From: Clostridia bacterium
Lineage (GTDB): Bacteria; Bacillota; Clostridia; Christensenellales; Aristaeellaceae
Direction of reading: 5' to 3'
Length of the DNA: 64,000 nt
NCBI GenBank assembly: GCA_017534885.1
Contig: JAFXVR010000027.1
Coordinates: forward strand, 1 to 64,000
The position numbers and the translations under genes were made by a program. How positions within the stretch are numbered: the first letter of the stretch is position 1; each line of letters begins with the position of its first letter. The notes below the pieces were generated by a model. That model did no database searches. It saw only the letters and a list, made by a program, of their open reading frames with translations, and was not told the origin of the DNA. Below are positions 27,070 through 35,577 of this stretch, piece by piece.

Positions 27070-27783
27070 ATGCCATACGCGGTTGTCACCGGCGCGGATC
27101 ACGGCCTGGGGCTTGCACTGGCGGAGGCGCTGGCCCGGAGGGGCTTTGCGGTCATCGCCGGGTATCTGAATCCCGCTGAAACCCAGCTCTCCGCCTTGTC
27201 AGACGCCGGCCTGCCCGTCCATCCTCTGCCGCTGGACATCGCCTCGGACGCATCCATCGCGGCCTTTGCGGAGGCGGCGCGGCGGCTGACCCCGGCCATT
27301 GAACTTATGATCAACAATGCCGGCGTGCTGGGCGATATGCAGAAAACCATCGCCGACCCCCTGGTCCGGGAGGACATCCGCCGGGTCATCGAGGTCAACG
27401 CCATCGGCACCCTGATGCTGACCAACGCGCTCTTTCCGCTCTTGACCGCCGGGGAGCGCAGGCTCATCGTCAACATCTCCTCCGAGGCCGGGAGCATCGG
27501 GGACTGCTGGCGTGAGGGCTGGTTCGGCTACTGCATGAGCAAGGCCGCCAACAACATGCAGGGCGCGCTGGTGCACAACCTTCTGCGTCCCCTGGGCGGC
27601 CAGGTGATCCAGATGCACCCGGGCCACGTCATCAGCTGGATGCGCGGCCACCTGGACACCACTGGCAAGCTGTTTCCCGCTGAATCCGCCGAAGGCATCC
27701 TCCGTGTCGTCCTGGATGAGCCCCGCCCGGTGCGCGACCGGCCCTGGTTCCTGGACAATACAGGAGCAGAGCTGCCCTTCTGA
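27070..27783 (+). CDS. Short-chain dehydrogenase/reductase
   Basis: 237 residues with the classical SDR layout: cofactor loop TGADHGLG (7-14), NNAGV (about 79-83), active-site Ser in NISSEAG (about 136-142) and the YxxxK pair in YCMSKAA (about 155-161). The Tyr-Lys spacing is intact, so NAD(P)-dependent oxidoreduction is likely, but the substrate cannot be told. The gene starts 9 bp after xth with AGGAGGCTGCC upstream and is likely co-transcribed. Confidence 0.88.
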   Translation: MPYAVVTGADHGLGLALAEALARRGFAVIAGYLNPAETQLSALSDAGLPVHPLPLDIASDASIAAFAEAARRLTPAIELMINNAGVLGDMQKTIADPLVREDIRRVIEVNAIGTLMLTNALFPLLTAGERRLIVNISSEAGSIGDCWREGWFGYCMSKAANNMQGALVHNLLRPLGGQVIQMHPGHVISWMRGHLDTTGKLFPAESAEGILRVVLDEPRPVRDRPWFLDNTGAELPF

Positions 27784-27797
27784 AAAACGCCGTCAGC

Positions 27798-27834
27798 AAA
27801 GCGCCCCTCCGTTTTCATTTGGAGGAGCGCTTTT
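27798..27834. terminator. Bidirectional terminator between the dehydrogenase and metH genes
   Basis: AAAGCGC plus CCTCC pair with GGAGG plus GCGCTTT across a GTTTTCATTT loop, with T runs on the plus-strand side and matching A runs that read as T on the minus strand. It lies between two convergent genes and can serve both. Confidence 0.8.
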
Positions 27835-27862
27835 GATTCACTTTTGGGGCCGGATTGCATCC

Positions 27863-30220
27863 TCATCCCTTCCTAATCGCTTCGTTCGCAAAGGCCACCG
27901 CGGCCCGGGCGTCCCGGCAGTAGGCGTCTGCGCCGATGGAGGCGGCGTATTCAGCGGTCACCACCGCGCCGCCCACCATGATGCTGGGCGGATTGTCGAG
28001 GGTCTTCAGCAGGGCCACGGTCTCCGCCATGGCGGGCAGGGTGGTGGTCATCAGCGCGGAGAGCCCCACCAGCGGCGCGCCCGTCTCCCGGGCGGTGCGG
28101 GCGATGACCTCGGCGGGCACGTCCCGGCCCAGGTCGGTCACCTCATAGCCGTAGTTCTCCAGCACGGTGCGCACAATGTTCTTGCCGATGTCGTGCACGT
28201 CGCCCTTCACGGTGGCCATCACGATCTTTCCCCGGCTGATGCGCTTTTCGCCCTTGTCCGCCAGCGACCGCCGGATCTCCTCGAACACGGCCTGAGCCGC
28301 CTGGGCTGCGGACAGCAGCTGGGGCAGGTAGGCCCGGCCCTGCTCGTAATCCGTGCCCACCTGATCCAGTGCGGGAATTAGCCGCTCCTCCACCACCTGC
28401 ATTTCGCCCTGAGTCTGCAGCGCTTCCCGGGCCAGCCTGGCGGCCTCGCCTCGCAGGCCCTTCACAATGGCCGCCTCCAGGCTCAGCCCGGCCGTGGAGG
28501 GCGCGGCAGCGGGGGCGGCGGTCACCCCGGCAAAGCGGGCAATATAGCCCTCGCTGCGGGCGTCCTCCCCGTTCAGCACCCGGCTGGCCGCGATGATGTC
28601 CATGATTTCCCGCTGATTGGGGTTGACGATGGGCAGGGTGAGCCCCGCCGAGAGCGCCTGCGCCAGGAATGCGGAGGTGATCAGCGGCCGGTTGGGCAGG
28701 CCGAAGGAGATGTTGCTGACCCCCAGCAGGGTTTTCAGCCCCAGGCGCTCCGTCACCTCGCGCACGGCGGAAAGCGTCTCCCGCGCCTGTTCCTGCTGGG
28801 CCGAGACGGTCAGCGTCAGACAGTCGATCCACACGTCCTCCCGGGGAATGCCCGCCGCCAGCGCCGCGTCCAGGATGCGCTCCGCGATGGCCACGCGCTC
28901 GCCCGCGGTGGACGGCAGGCCCTTGTCGTCTAAGGTCAGGCCTACCACCGAGGCGCCGTACTTCTTCACAATCGGCAGGATCCTGTCCAGCACTGCCCTG
29001 TCGCCGTTGACCGAGTTGACCGAGGCCTTGCCGCAGTAGACCCGCAGTCCGGCCTCCAGTGCCTGCGGATTGGTGGAATCCAGCTGCAGGGGCAGCTCAA
29101 CCGCCTCCTGAATCGCCCGGATCACCCGCGGAAGCATTTCTGCCTCGTCCACGCCGGGGAAGCCCACGTTCACGTCCAGGATGTCCGCGCCGGCCTCCTG
29201 CTGCTGCACGGCCACATCCACGATATAGTCCAGGTCGTTTTCCAGCAGCGCCTGCTGAAAGCGCTTTTTGCCCGTGGGGTTGACGCGCTCGCCGACGATG
29301 CGCACGCGATCGATGCTGACGGGCATGGTGGGCGTGCAGATCATCGGCGGGACGGTGCGCGATCCGGTGTCCGGGCGCAGATCCCCTATTGCCTCCCGCA
29401 GCGCGGCAATGTGCGCCGGGGTGGTGCCGCAGCAGCCGCCAAGCATCACCGCGCCCTCCGCCGCGATCTCCCGCATGGCTGAGGCAAAGTCCGCCGGGCT
29501 GAGGCTGTAGGAGCCGTCCAGGGGATCGGGCAGGCCGGCGTTGGGCTTGACGATCAGCGGCAGGCGTGTATGCCCGCGCAGTTCCCTCAGCATGCTCAGG
29601 GCTTCCGCCGGGCCCACCGAGCAGTTGATGCCGATGGCGTCCGCGCCCAGGCCTTCCAGCGTGTGCGCCATGGAGGGGATTGTGCAGCCGGTGAAGGTTC
29701 GGCCATTCTTCTCAAAGCTCATGGTGACCCAGACCGGCAGCGCGGTGCGCTCTTTGGCCGCGATCAGGGCGGCCCGGGCCTCCTGCAGGTCGGTCATGGT
29801 CTCGATGACCACCAGGTCAGCCCCGGCGGCGACGCCCGCGTCCATCATTTCCGCAAAGAGGGACACCGCCTCCTCGAACTTCAGCGTGCCCAGGGGTTCC
29901 AGCAGCGCGCCCAGCGGGCCCACGTCCAGGGCAATTATCGCCGCGCTGCCCGCCGCTTCCCGGGCGATGCGCACCGACTGCCCGATGACCTCCGCCACGC
30001 TGTGGCCTGTCCCGGCCAGCCGCCGCCGGTTCGCGCCGAAGGTGTTGGCGTACAGCACCTGACTGCCCGCCTCCGCATAAGCACGGTGAACCTCAGCCAC
30101 CGCGCCGGGGCTGTTCAGGCTCATCAGTTCGGAGATTTCACCCGCCCGAAGGCCCCGCGCCTGCAGCATGGTGCCCATGGCGCCGTCTAAGATGACAAAC
30201 CGCTCAGGCTGACGCTCCAC
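27863..30220 (-). CDS. metH: Cobalamin-dependent methionine synthase lacking the activation domain
   Basis: 785 residues from a GTG that follows AAGGAGG by 9 nt; an upstream in-frame GTG at 30247 has no site. Domains in order: homocysteine S-methyltransferase (about 1-290, ILDGAMGTML and Zn-binding GGCCGTTPAHI), pterin-binding (about 300-560, VGERVNPTGKKRF and LDVNVGFPG), cobalamin cap (about 580-660) and B12-binding (about 665-785, with DVHDIG supplying the axial His). The SAM-binding reactivation domain is absent here and appears as the neighbouring upstream gene, whose 3' end overlaps this start by 17 bp. Confidence 0.93.
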   Translation of the reverse strand: MERQPERFVILDGAMGTMLQARGLRAGEISELMSLNSPGAVAEVHRAYAEAGSQVLYANTFGANRRRLAGTGHSVAEVIGQSVRIAREAAGSAAIIALDVGPLGALLEPLGTLKFEEAVSLFAEMMDAGVAAGADLVVIETMTDLQEARAALIAAKERTALPVWVTMSFEKNGRTFTGCTIPSMAHTLEGLGADAIGINCSVGPAEALSMLRELRGHTRLPLIVKPNAGLPDPLDGSYSLSPADFASAMREIAAEGAVMLGGCCGTTPAHIAALREAIGDLRPDTGSRTVPPMICTPTMPVSIDRVRIVGERVNPTGKKRFQQALLENDLDYIVDVAVQQQEAGADILDVNVGFPGVDEAEMLPRVIRAIQEAVELPLQLDSTNPQALEAGLRVYCGKASVNSVNGDRAVLDRILPIVKKYGASVVGLTLDDKGLPSTAGERVAIAERILDAALAAGIPREDVWIDCLTLTVSAQQEQARETLSAVREVTERLGLKTLLGVSNISFGLPNRPLITSAFLAQALSAGLTLPIVNPNQREIMDIIAASRVLNGEDARSEGYIARFAGVTAAPAAAPSTAGLSLEAAIVKGLRGEAARLAREALQTQGEMQVVEERLIPALDQVGTDYEQGRAYLPQLLSAAQAAQAVFEEIRRSLADKGEKRISRGKIVMATVKGDVHDIGKNIVRTVLENYGYEVTDLGRDVPAEVIARTARETGAPLVGLSALMTTTLPAMAETVALLKTLDNPPSIMVGGAVVTAEYAASIGADAYCRDARAAVAFANEAIRKG

Positions 30221-30869
30221 AGTTGCTTCCCTCCTTGCGATACACACAGCTTTCCCGCAGCGCGCAGTATCCGCAGCCCCGGATCCTGGCCGGCTGCGGC
30301 CGGCGGCTCAGGCCGATCACGGCGGTCACCGTCTTGACCGGCACCAGCAAATCAGTTTCCGTCACCGTCACGCCCAGGCGGCGCTCCGCGTCCGCCGCAC
30401 GCACCAGCGCCTTCTGCAATCCCAGGGGCAGGTCGCCATAGCCCGGGCTGAAGCGGTCGGTCAGGTGCCAGCCGCTGCAGTTCACCCGGATCTCCTCCTC
30501 AGCCCCGTCACAGCCGGCTTCGGTCAGGGCGCTGCCGCAGGCGTCCATGATCACGGCCCTGGCCATGTCCCGCTTTTCCCAGGCGCGGAACAGGGCGTCA
30601 TAGCCCGCGCCGAGGGTGCAGACCAGCAGCGCGGCCCGCTCACAGTCCCCGAGCATCCGCTCCGCTAAATCGCCGGTCAGCGTCAGCGCCGCGCTTGTGA
30701 ATCCGATGCCGCCATCGGCTGTCCGGTTCAGGTCAAAAGCCCGCCAGACCCAGCGGGGCGTGACCTTTTTCTCCAGCGCCTCTGCCGTCTCCCGCACGGC
30801 CGCCCGCAGGGCTTCGTCCGCGCTGCCGGCCCTCAGGCAGCGCAGGGCCATGTCCAGGTCGGTCAGCAT
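30204..30869 (-). CDS. Methionine synthase activation-domain protein
   Basis: 221 residues corresponding to the C-terminal reactivation domain of full-length MetH as a stand-alone protein. Landmarks are FTSAALTLTGDLAERMLGDCE, the small-residue helix MDACGSALTEAGCDGAEEE and the diagnostic RFSPGYGDLPLG that contacts S-adenosylmethionine. A Cys-containing tail follows. It should supply electron- and SAM-dependent reductive methylation of oxidised cobalamin for the MetH core encoded next. It overlaps metF by 7 bp upstream and metH by 17 bp downstream. Confidence 0.85.
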   Translation of the reverse strand: MLTDLDMALRCLRAGSADEALRAAVRETAEALEKKVTPRWVWRAFDLNRTADGGIGFTSAALTLTGDLAERMLGDCERAALLVCTLGAGYDALFRAWEKRDMARAVIMDACGSALTEAGCDGAEEEIRVNCSGWHLTDRFSPGYGDLPLGLQKALVRAADAERRLGVTVTETDLLVPVKTVTAVIGLSRRPQPARIRGCGYCALRESCVYRKEGSNCGASA

Positions 30870-31732
30870 ACGCCTTTCCTCAGTTCGGTCATCAGGCGCT
30901 TCACCAGCGCGACCCGGCGGAAGGGTGTCATGATATAATATCCGCTGACCGCGCTGTCGATCCGCGCCGCGGCCTCCAGGCAGAGCTTCAGGCCCAGGGC
31001 TTCGCCTTCCTCGGGACTCAGGCCCTCATAGGCCGCGATCGTCTCCTCATCGATGGCCATGCCCGCCACCTCCCTCTGCAGGAAGAGCGCGTTCTTCTGG
31101 CTGACCACCGGGAAGAGCCCGCCTAAGATCGCGCCGCGCAGGCTTTCCCGGGCTTTGAGCAGGTTTTCCGCGGCGCGCCGGCTGCTCACGGGCTGGGTGA
31201 GGAAGGCGCGGATGCCGCAGTCCTCCTTCTCTTTCGCCCTCTCCAGCTCGGCGTCAAAGCGGTTCGCGTTCACGTTCAGCGCCCCGCACAGGTACAGGGG
31301 CGGCAGGTCGCCGCTCTCCGTCAGGCCCGTCACTGCCCTCGCCAGCTGCCTCGAGTTGAAGTGGAACACCGCCTTGACCGTGTCCCGGCTCTCCCGCGCC
31401 ACCGGATCGCCCGTCACCAGCAGCACGCTGCTCACGCCCTCCATCGAAAGCCCCATCAGTAGCGCTTTGATGGCGTTCAGGTTCCGGTCGCGGCAGGTCA
31501 TGTGGGGCAGCGTCTCGATCCCGTACTCCCGCTTAAGCTTGCACGCCAGCAGGCTCGCGTCAATGCTCGCCTTGCCCGTGGGACAGTCCGCAATCGTGAT
31601 CAGGTCTGCCCCCGCGTCCCGCAGCTCCGCGGCTCCGCGCAAAAAGGCCGCCGGTTCCACCGTCCTCGGCGGATCAAACTCCACCAGGACCGGCCTCTTT
31701 CCCTCTTCCAGCAGCCTTCGCAGATCGGACAT
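30863..31732 (-). CDS. metF: Methylenetetrahydrofolate reductase
   Basis: 289 residues from the ATG of MSDLRRLL, which follows AAAGGAG by 8 nt; the longer reading through the repeat hairpin is rejected. It is a TIM-barrel flavoenzyme making 5-methyl-tetrahydrofolate for MetH. Recognisable parts are VEFDPPR at the N-terminus, THMTCRDRNLNAIKALLMG (about 94-112), VLLVTGDPV (about 120-128) and FLTQPV (about 192-197). It heads the metF - activation protein - metH run, with overlapping reading frames. Confidence 0.9.
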   Translation of the reverse strand: MSDLRRLLEEGKRPVLVEFDPPRTVEPAAFLRGAAELRDAGADLITIADCPTGKASIDASLLACKLKREYGIETLPHMTCRDRNLNAIKALLMGLSMEGVSSVLLVTGDPVARESRDTVKAVFHFNSRQLARAVTGLTESGDLPPLYLCGALNVNANRFDAELERAKEKEDCGIRAFLTQPVSSRRAAENLLKARESLRGAILGGLFPVVSQKNALFLQREVAGMAIDEETIAAYEGLSPEEGEALGLKLCLEAAARIDSAVSGYYIMTPFRRVALVKRLMTELRKGVC

Positions 31733-31756
31733 GTTTGTTCTCCTTTGGGGGTGAAT

Positions 31757-31800
31757 TTGGGGAAAGGGGAAACCTTCTCTGGGAAGAGAAGGTTTCCCAC
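31757..31800. repeat. Short relative of the dispersed hairpin repeat, in the metF leader
   Basis: GGGAAACCTTCTC (31767-31779) pairs perfectly with GAGAAGGTTTCCC (31786-31798). A nearby stretch at about 31861-31900 (CCTCTTCCAAGAGACTTTCT) matches the tail of the related copy at 57660-57695. The hairpin lies about 35 nt upstream of the metF start on the minus strand. Between the two pieces is another small stem, GTCGCC with GGCGAC, near 31827-31841. Confidence 0.7.
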
Positions 31801-31962
31801 CCAACGTCCAATGCCGCTCTAAAGGTCGCCACTGGCGACACGCGGCAATAGACGTCCCCCAAACCCCCTTTCCTCTTCCAAGAGACTTTCTAAAGGGGTG
31901 TTATATCTTATTCCTTTGATGCGGCTTTCATCTGTATTTGCTGTCTTCCGTTGTCTGGTTTT

Positions 31963-33177
31963 TTACTCTGCCTTTGCTCTCTTTCTCAATTCAACAACCT
32001 TGTCCAGAATATCCTCGGCCAACGCTCTTTTGCTCTGCAGGGGGCGCTCCTCGATGCCTTCCTCCGTGATCAGCGCGGCGATGTTGGTGTCCACGTTGAA
32101 GCCGGCGCCGGGCTGGGTCACGTCGTTGGCGACAATCAGGTCGAGGTTCTTCTTCTTCAGCTTGGCCTTCGCGTTCTCCCGCAGGTGCTCTGTCTCGGCG
32201 GCAAAGCCCACCAGGGTCTGGCTCGAGCGCTTGTTTTTCCCCACCGCGGCGGCGATGTCCGGGTTTTCCACCAGCTCGAGCGTCAGCGGCGCGCCGGACT
32301 GCTTCTTGAGCTTCTCCGGGAATCTTTGCGCAAAGCGGTAATCAGCGGGCGCGGCGGCCTGGATGATCACGTCCATGTCCCCGGCGCGGCCCGTGACCGC
32401 CTCGTACAGCTCCTGGGTACTCTCCACCCGCACCAGCGGAACATCCGCCGGGGCTTCCGCCGTGGTCACGCCGCAGACCAGCAGGGTCTCCGCGCCTCTC
32501 TCCTTCGCTGCCTCGGCAATGGCAAAGCCCATTTTGCCCGAGGAGTCGTTGCTCAGGAAGCGCACGGGATCGAGCCGCTCCCGGGTCGCCCCGGCGGTTA
32601 CCATGACCCGCAGGCCTTCCAGATCCCGTTTGGGGCAGAGGATGGCCTCAATGGCCTCCACAATGGCTGCCGGCTCGCTCATGCGCCCGGCGCCCTCGTC
32701 CCCGCAGGCCAGAAAGCCGCCCTCCGGGCCCACAAAGCGCACGCCCCGCTCCCGGAGGATCTCACAGTTGCGCTGCGTCGCCTCCGCCGTCCACATGCCG
32801 GTGTTCATGGCGGGGGCCACCAGCACGGGCGCTTTGGTGGCCAGCAGCGTCGTCGAGAGCATGTCATCCGCCAGCCCCCAGGCCATCTTGGCCAGAATAT
32901 TGGCCGTGGCCGGCGCCACCACAAACACGTCCGCCGCCTTGGCCAGGGTGATGTGCTGCACGTCAAAGGCACCCTCCCGGGCAAAGGTGTCCACGGACAC
33001 AGGCCCATTGGAGAGGGTTTCAAAGGTCAGCGGCGCCACCAGCTTCGCGGCGTTCTCCGTCATGATGACCCGCACCGCGGCGCCTTTCTTCCGCAGCCGG
33101 GAGACCACCTCCACGCTCTTGTACGCGGCGATGCCCCCGGTCACGCCCAGCACCACGGTCTTGCCTGTCAGCCTCAT
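31963..33177 (-). CDS. coaBC: Bifunctional phosphopantothenoylcysteine decarboxylase / phosphopantothenate-cysteine ligase
   Basis: 404 residues. The N-terminal flavin-binding CoaC half (about 1-180) has GVTGGIAAYKSVE, a catalytic His in DVQHITLAK and PAMNTGMW. The C-terminal CoaB half (about 185-404) has MVTAGATRERLDPVR and FLSNDSSGKMG. It carries out two consecutive steps of coenzyme A synthesis. Its start overlaps the rpoZ stop by 4 bp. A 230-bp spacer with a repeat hairpin separates it from metF. Confidence 0.96.
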   Translation of the reverse strand: MRLTGKTVVLGVTGGIAAYKSVEVVSRLRKKGAAVRVIMTENAAKLVAPLTFETLSNGPVSVDTFAREGAFDVQHITLAKAADVFVVAPATANILAKMAWGLADDMLSTTLLATKAPVLVAPAMNTGMWTAEATQRNCEILRERGVRFVGPEGGFLACGDEGAGRMSEPAAIVEAIEAILCPKRDLEGLRVMVTAGATRERLDPVRFLSNDSSGKMGFAIAEAAKERGAETLLVCGVTTAEAPADVPLVRVESTQELYEAVTGRAGDMDVIIQAAAPADYRFAQRFPEKLKKQSGAPLTLELVENPDIAAAVGKNKRSSQTLVGFAAETEHLRENAKAKLKKKNLDLIVANDVTQPGAGFNVDTNIAALITEEGIEERPLQSKRALAEDILDKVVELRKRAKAE

Positions 33178-33401
33178 GCCTCGGTGTTCTCCGCGCCGGC
33201 CACCGCGCGGTCATAGGTCACCAGGCCCCGGTCGATCTCCTCAATGGCGATGCGCAGGGGCTTCTTATCCTTCACGTCATCAATCATTGGCATCGCGCCG
33301 TCCACCAGCTCGCGGCCTCTGCGGCTGGCTTCCACCACCAGGGTGTAGCGGGTGTCCGCGTGATCCAGCAGTTCCATTACGTTGGGATCCACAATCGACA
33401 T
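33174..33401 (-). CDS. rpoZ: DNA-directed RNA polymerase omega subunit
   Basis: 75 residues starting at MSIVDPNVMELL, where AAAGGAGG lies 7 nt upstream; the longer upstream reading is spurious. Omega features are the N-terminal PNVMELLDHADTRYTLVVEASRRGREL and the KKPLRIAIEEI helix region. It supports RNA polymerase assembly. The gmk-rpoZ-coaBC order is the usual one in Bacillota. Confidence 0.93.
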   Translation of the reverse strand: MSIVDPNVMELLDHADTRYTLVVEASRRGRELVDGAMPMIDDVKDKKPLRIAIEEIDRGLVTYDRAVAGAENTEA

Positions 33402-33441
33402 GGGTTTTCCTCCTTTGATCCTCGCTTGGCGGTCTGCCGCC

Positions 33442-34059
33442 TTACTTCTCGTCGTCCTCCACCTCGGGGAAGTACCGGCTTGAGCGCTGCCGCTCCGAGA
33501 GCACAATCTGCCTGAGGGTTCGGTATGCCGCCGCCGCGTGGCCTGTCCGGTTGACGATCAGGTACCGGTAGCGGTTCATTTCGCTGACCTCCCGGCGCGC
33601 GTTGCGCATCCGCAGGTCGATTTCCTCCTGGCCCTCGGTGTTGCGGGCGGTCAGCCGGGCCCGCAGCTCTTTGAAGCTCTGGGGCAGGATGAAGACGCTC
33701 ACGCAGTCGGGCATGCGCTCCATCACCTGCAGCGCGCCCTGGGTGTCGATGTCCAGCAGCACGTCCTGGCCGCGCTCCAGCCGCTCCAGCACCTCGCTTT
33801 TCAGCGTGCCGTAACGGTTGCCGTGCACGGTGGCGTATTCCACAAAGGCGTCCTGCGCCACCAGCTCCTCAAAGCGCTCCTCCGTCATGAAATGGTAGTG
33901 CACCCCGTCCGTTTCCCCGCTGCGGGGTTTGCGGGTGGTCGCGCTGACGGAGAAGACCACCTTTTTGTCCTTCGCCCGCAGCATCTCGCCCAGCGTGCCC
34001 TTGCCGGCTCCCGAAGGCCCGGAGAGCACTATCAGCATTCCCTTCCGACGTTCCACCAT
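33442..34059 (-). CDS. gmk: Guanylate kinase
   Basis: 205 residues phosphorylating GMP to GDP. The P-loop GPSGAGKGT is at about 14-22, and the GMP-binding part contains SATTRKPRSGETDGVHYHF (about 39-57) and LLDIDTQGALQV (about 96-107). The NTRTGH-like C-terminal helix region and length fit the family. The ATG follows GGAGGT by 6 nt. It is co-directional with remA upstream and rpoZ downstream, with 40 bp to rpoZ. Confidence 0.96.
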   Translation of the reverse strand: MVERRKGMLIVLSGPSGAGKGTLGEMLRAKDKKVVFSVSATTRKPRSGETDGVHYHFMTEERFEELVAQDAFVEYATVHGNRYGTLKSEVLERLERGQDVLLDIDTQGALQVMERMPDCVSVFILPQSFKELRARLTARNTEGQEEIDLRMRNARREVSEMNRYRYLIVNRTGHAAAAYRTLRQIVLSERQRSSRYFPEVEDDEK

Positions 34060-34072
34060 GCGCGCACCTCCG

Positions 34073-34342
34073 TCAGTCCTCGTCCTCCTGGGCCTTCTCT
34101 CCCCGCTCCGGGGCGTTCAGGCGTCCGGCCACCGTTTCCGGCTGCAGGGGGGAGAGCACCACATGCTCTGAATCCAGCACCAGCACCGAGCGCGTGCGCC
34201 GCCCGCAGGTGGCGTCGATCACCCGGTTCACGTCCCGGGCGTCCTGGATCATCCGGCGCACCGGCGCTGAGTCGGGGGCAACCACCGCCACGACCCGTCC
34301 CGCGCTCACCAGGTTCCCGAAGCCCACATTCAACAGCCGCAT
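34073..34342 (-). CDS. remA: RemA/DUF370 family regulator
   Basis: 89 residues from [10 protein letters not shown], matching the family start; an ATG six codons earlier is possible. Conserved pieces are [26 protein letters not shown] and the [13 protein letters not shown] stretch. In Bacillus RemA is a DNA-binding activator of matrix and osmoprotection genes; the role here is by homology. A short acidic tail ([13 protein letters not shown]) extends beyond the usual end. It lies between yicC and gmk. Confidence 0.9.
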   Translation of the reverse strand: MRLLNVGFGNLVSAGRVVAVVAPDSAPVRRMIQDARDVNRVIDATCGRRTRSVLVLDSEHVVLSPLQPETVAGRLNAPERGEKAQEDED

Positions 34343-34349
34343 GGCCTGT

Positions 34350-35219
34350 TCACTCCACATTCTGCACCTGTTCGCGCAGCTTTTCGATGGCCGACTTCAT
34401 GTCCACCACCCGCTGGGCGATGTCCGCGCTGGAACACTTGCTGCCGATGGTATTGGCCTCCCGGTTCATCTCCTGAATCAGGAAGTCCATCTTCTTGCCC
34501 GTCTCCCCCTCCGCGTCCAGGTACAGGCGCATCTGGCCGATGTGGCTCTCCAGCCTGGACAGCTCCTCATCGATGGCGCAGCGGTCGGCCACCATGGCCG
34601 TTTCCTGGGCGATCCGGGCGGGATCGGGCTCCTCCACCTCCAGCTGGCGCAGGCGGTTCAGCAGCCGGTTCCGGTAACTGACCACCACTTCCGGCGCGTA
34701 TTCGGCGATCTCGCCCCTCAGCCTTGCCACTTCCTCCAGGTGGCCGCTCAGGTCGGCGCGGAGGCTTTCCCCCTCCCTCGCCCGCATGTCCTGCAGGGCG
34801 GACAGGGCGAGATTCAGCGCTTCAGCGCAGCTGGAAGTCACCGGCTCCTGAGCGGGCTCGGTCTCCGCCAGCGCCGCCACCCCGGGCAGGGTCAGCAGCC
34901 GGGAGGCCGTCAGGTCATTGACCAGACCCAGGGCTTCCAGCCGGGCCGCGGCGGCCATGTACGCGCCGACCGCCTGCTCATCAATCGTCACGGCGGAAGC
35001 GCTCTCCGCCGGAGGCCGCACGGTCACGAAGACCTCCACATGCCCCCGCTTCAGCGTGCCGGTGAGCCCTTTGCGAAGGGTCTCCTCCAGAAAGGACAGG
35101 CTCCGGGGCAGGCGGATGGCCAGGTCGAGGAAGCGGTGGTTGACGCTCTTCAGCTCCACCTCACAGCTCCAGCCCTCGCAGACCGCGCTGCCGCGCCCCA
35201 GTCCCGTCATCGACCGCAT
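34350..35219 (-). CDS. yicC: YicC-family endoribonuclease-like protein
   Basis: 289 residues starting at [10 protein letters not shown], the family N-terminus. Conserved parts are [14 protein letters not shown] (about 28-41), [14 protein letters not shown] (about 220) and the C-terminal [21 protein letters not shown]. The E. coli protein is an RNase involved in small-RNA turnover. A good promoter lies about 100 bp upstream, so yicC probably heads the remA-gmk-rpoZ-coaBC operon. Confidence 0.92.
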   Translation of the reverse strand: MRSMTGLGRGSAVCEGWSCEVELKSVNHRFLDLAIRLPRSLSFLEETLRKGLTGTLKRGHVEVFVTVRPPAESASAVTIDEQAVGAYMAAAARLEALGLVNDLTASRLLTLPGVAALAETEPAQEPVTSSCAEALNLALSALQDMRAREGESLRADLSGHLEEVARLRGEIAEYAPEVVVSYRNRLLNRLRQLEVEEPDPARIAQETAMVADRCAIDEELSRLESHIGQMRLYLDAEGETGKKMDFLIQEMNREANTIGSKCSSADIAQRVVDMKSAIEKLREQVQNVE

Positions 35220-35317
35220 GCCAGCCTCCTTGTCCGGCTTCCTCCGTCTGATCTTCACCCGGGGGAAACCTTGCCTGTCCTCATCCGCAAGCCCGTCACA
35301 GGCCTGTTTCTGTCTTC

Positions 35318-35346
35318 ATCATAGCACAATCCGGCACCCATGGCAA
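35318..35346 (-). promoter_or_regulatory. Promoter of the yicC-remA-gmk-rpoZ-coaBC unit
   Basis: On the minus strand, TTGCCA (35341-35346), 17 bp, TATGAT (35318-35323). The transcription start would be near 35311, giving a leader of about 90 nt. The rest of the gap 35220-35576 is occupied by the repeat described at 35366. Confidence 0.72.
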
Positions 35347-35365
35347 GCGCCCTCACCGCAGCGGC

Positions 35366-35577
35366 AGTGCATTCGCTTACAAACCTATAGCTAAACAACC
35401 TTGTTTCCGAGTCTGCGCCTCATCTGTATGGAACCTCAAGCTGCCATCTGCAGGAATCCGATCCATATCTGCTCTATAAAAGTCTTTTGAAGATGGGATG
35501 GGGGTCTGGGGGAAGGGAAGGAACTTTTCCTCAGAAAAGTTCCTTCCCTTCCCCCAGAATCCGTAAGCGATTGGCCT
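35366..35577 (-). mobile_element. MITE-like repeat, copy A
   Basis: Inverted relative to copies B and C. Its plus-strand ends are AGTGCATTCGCTTAC (35366-35380) and GTAAGCGATTGGCCT (35563-35577), inverted repeats of each other with a few mismatches. Inside is a long hairpin (35506-35557, arms CTGGGGGAAGGGAAGGAAC and its complement) and the conserved stretch matching CAGATGGCAGC and TTCCATACAGATGAG. The right end reaches the capA stop codon. No transposase gene is present. Confidence 0.8.

Noticed and set aside
31733..31962. SAM or cobalamin riboswitch ahead of metF/metH
   Set aside because: No B12-box-like or SAM-I core sequence could be found on the minus strand; the stems belong to the dispersed hairpin family.
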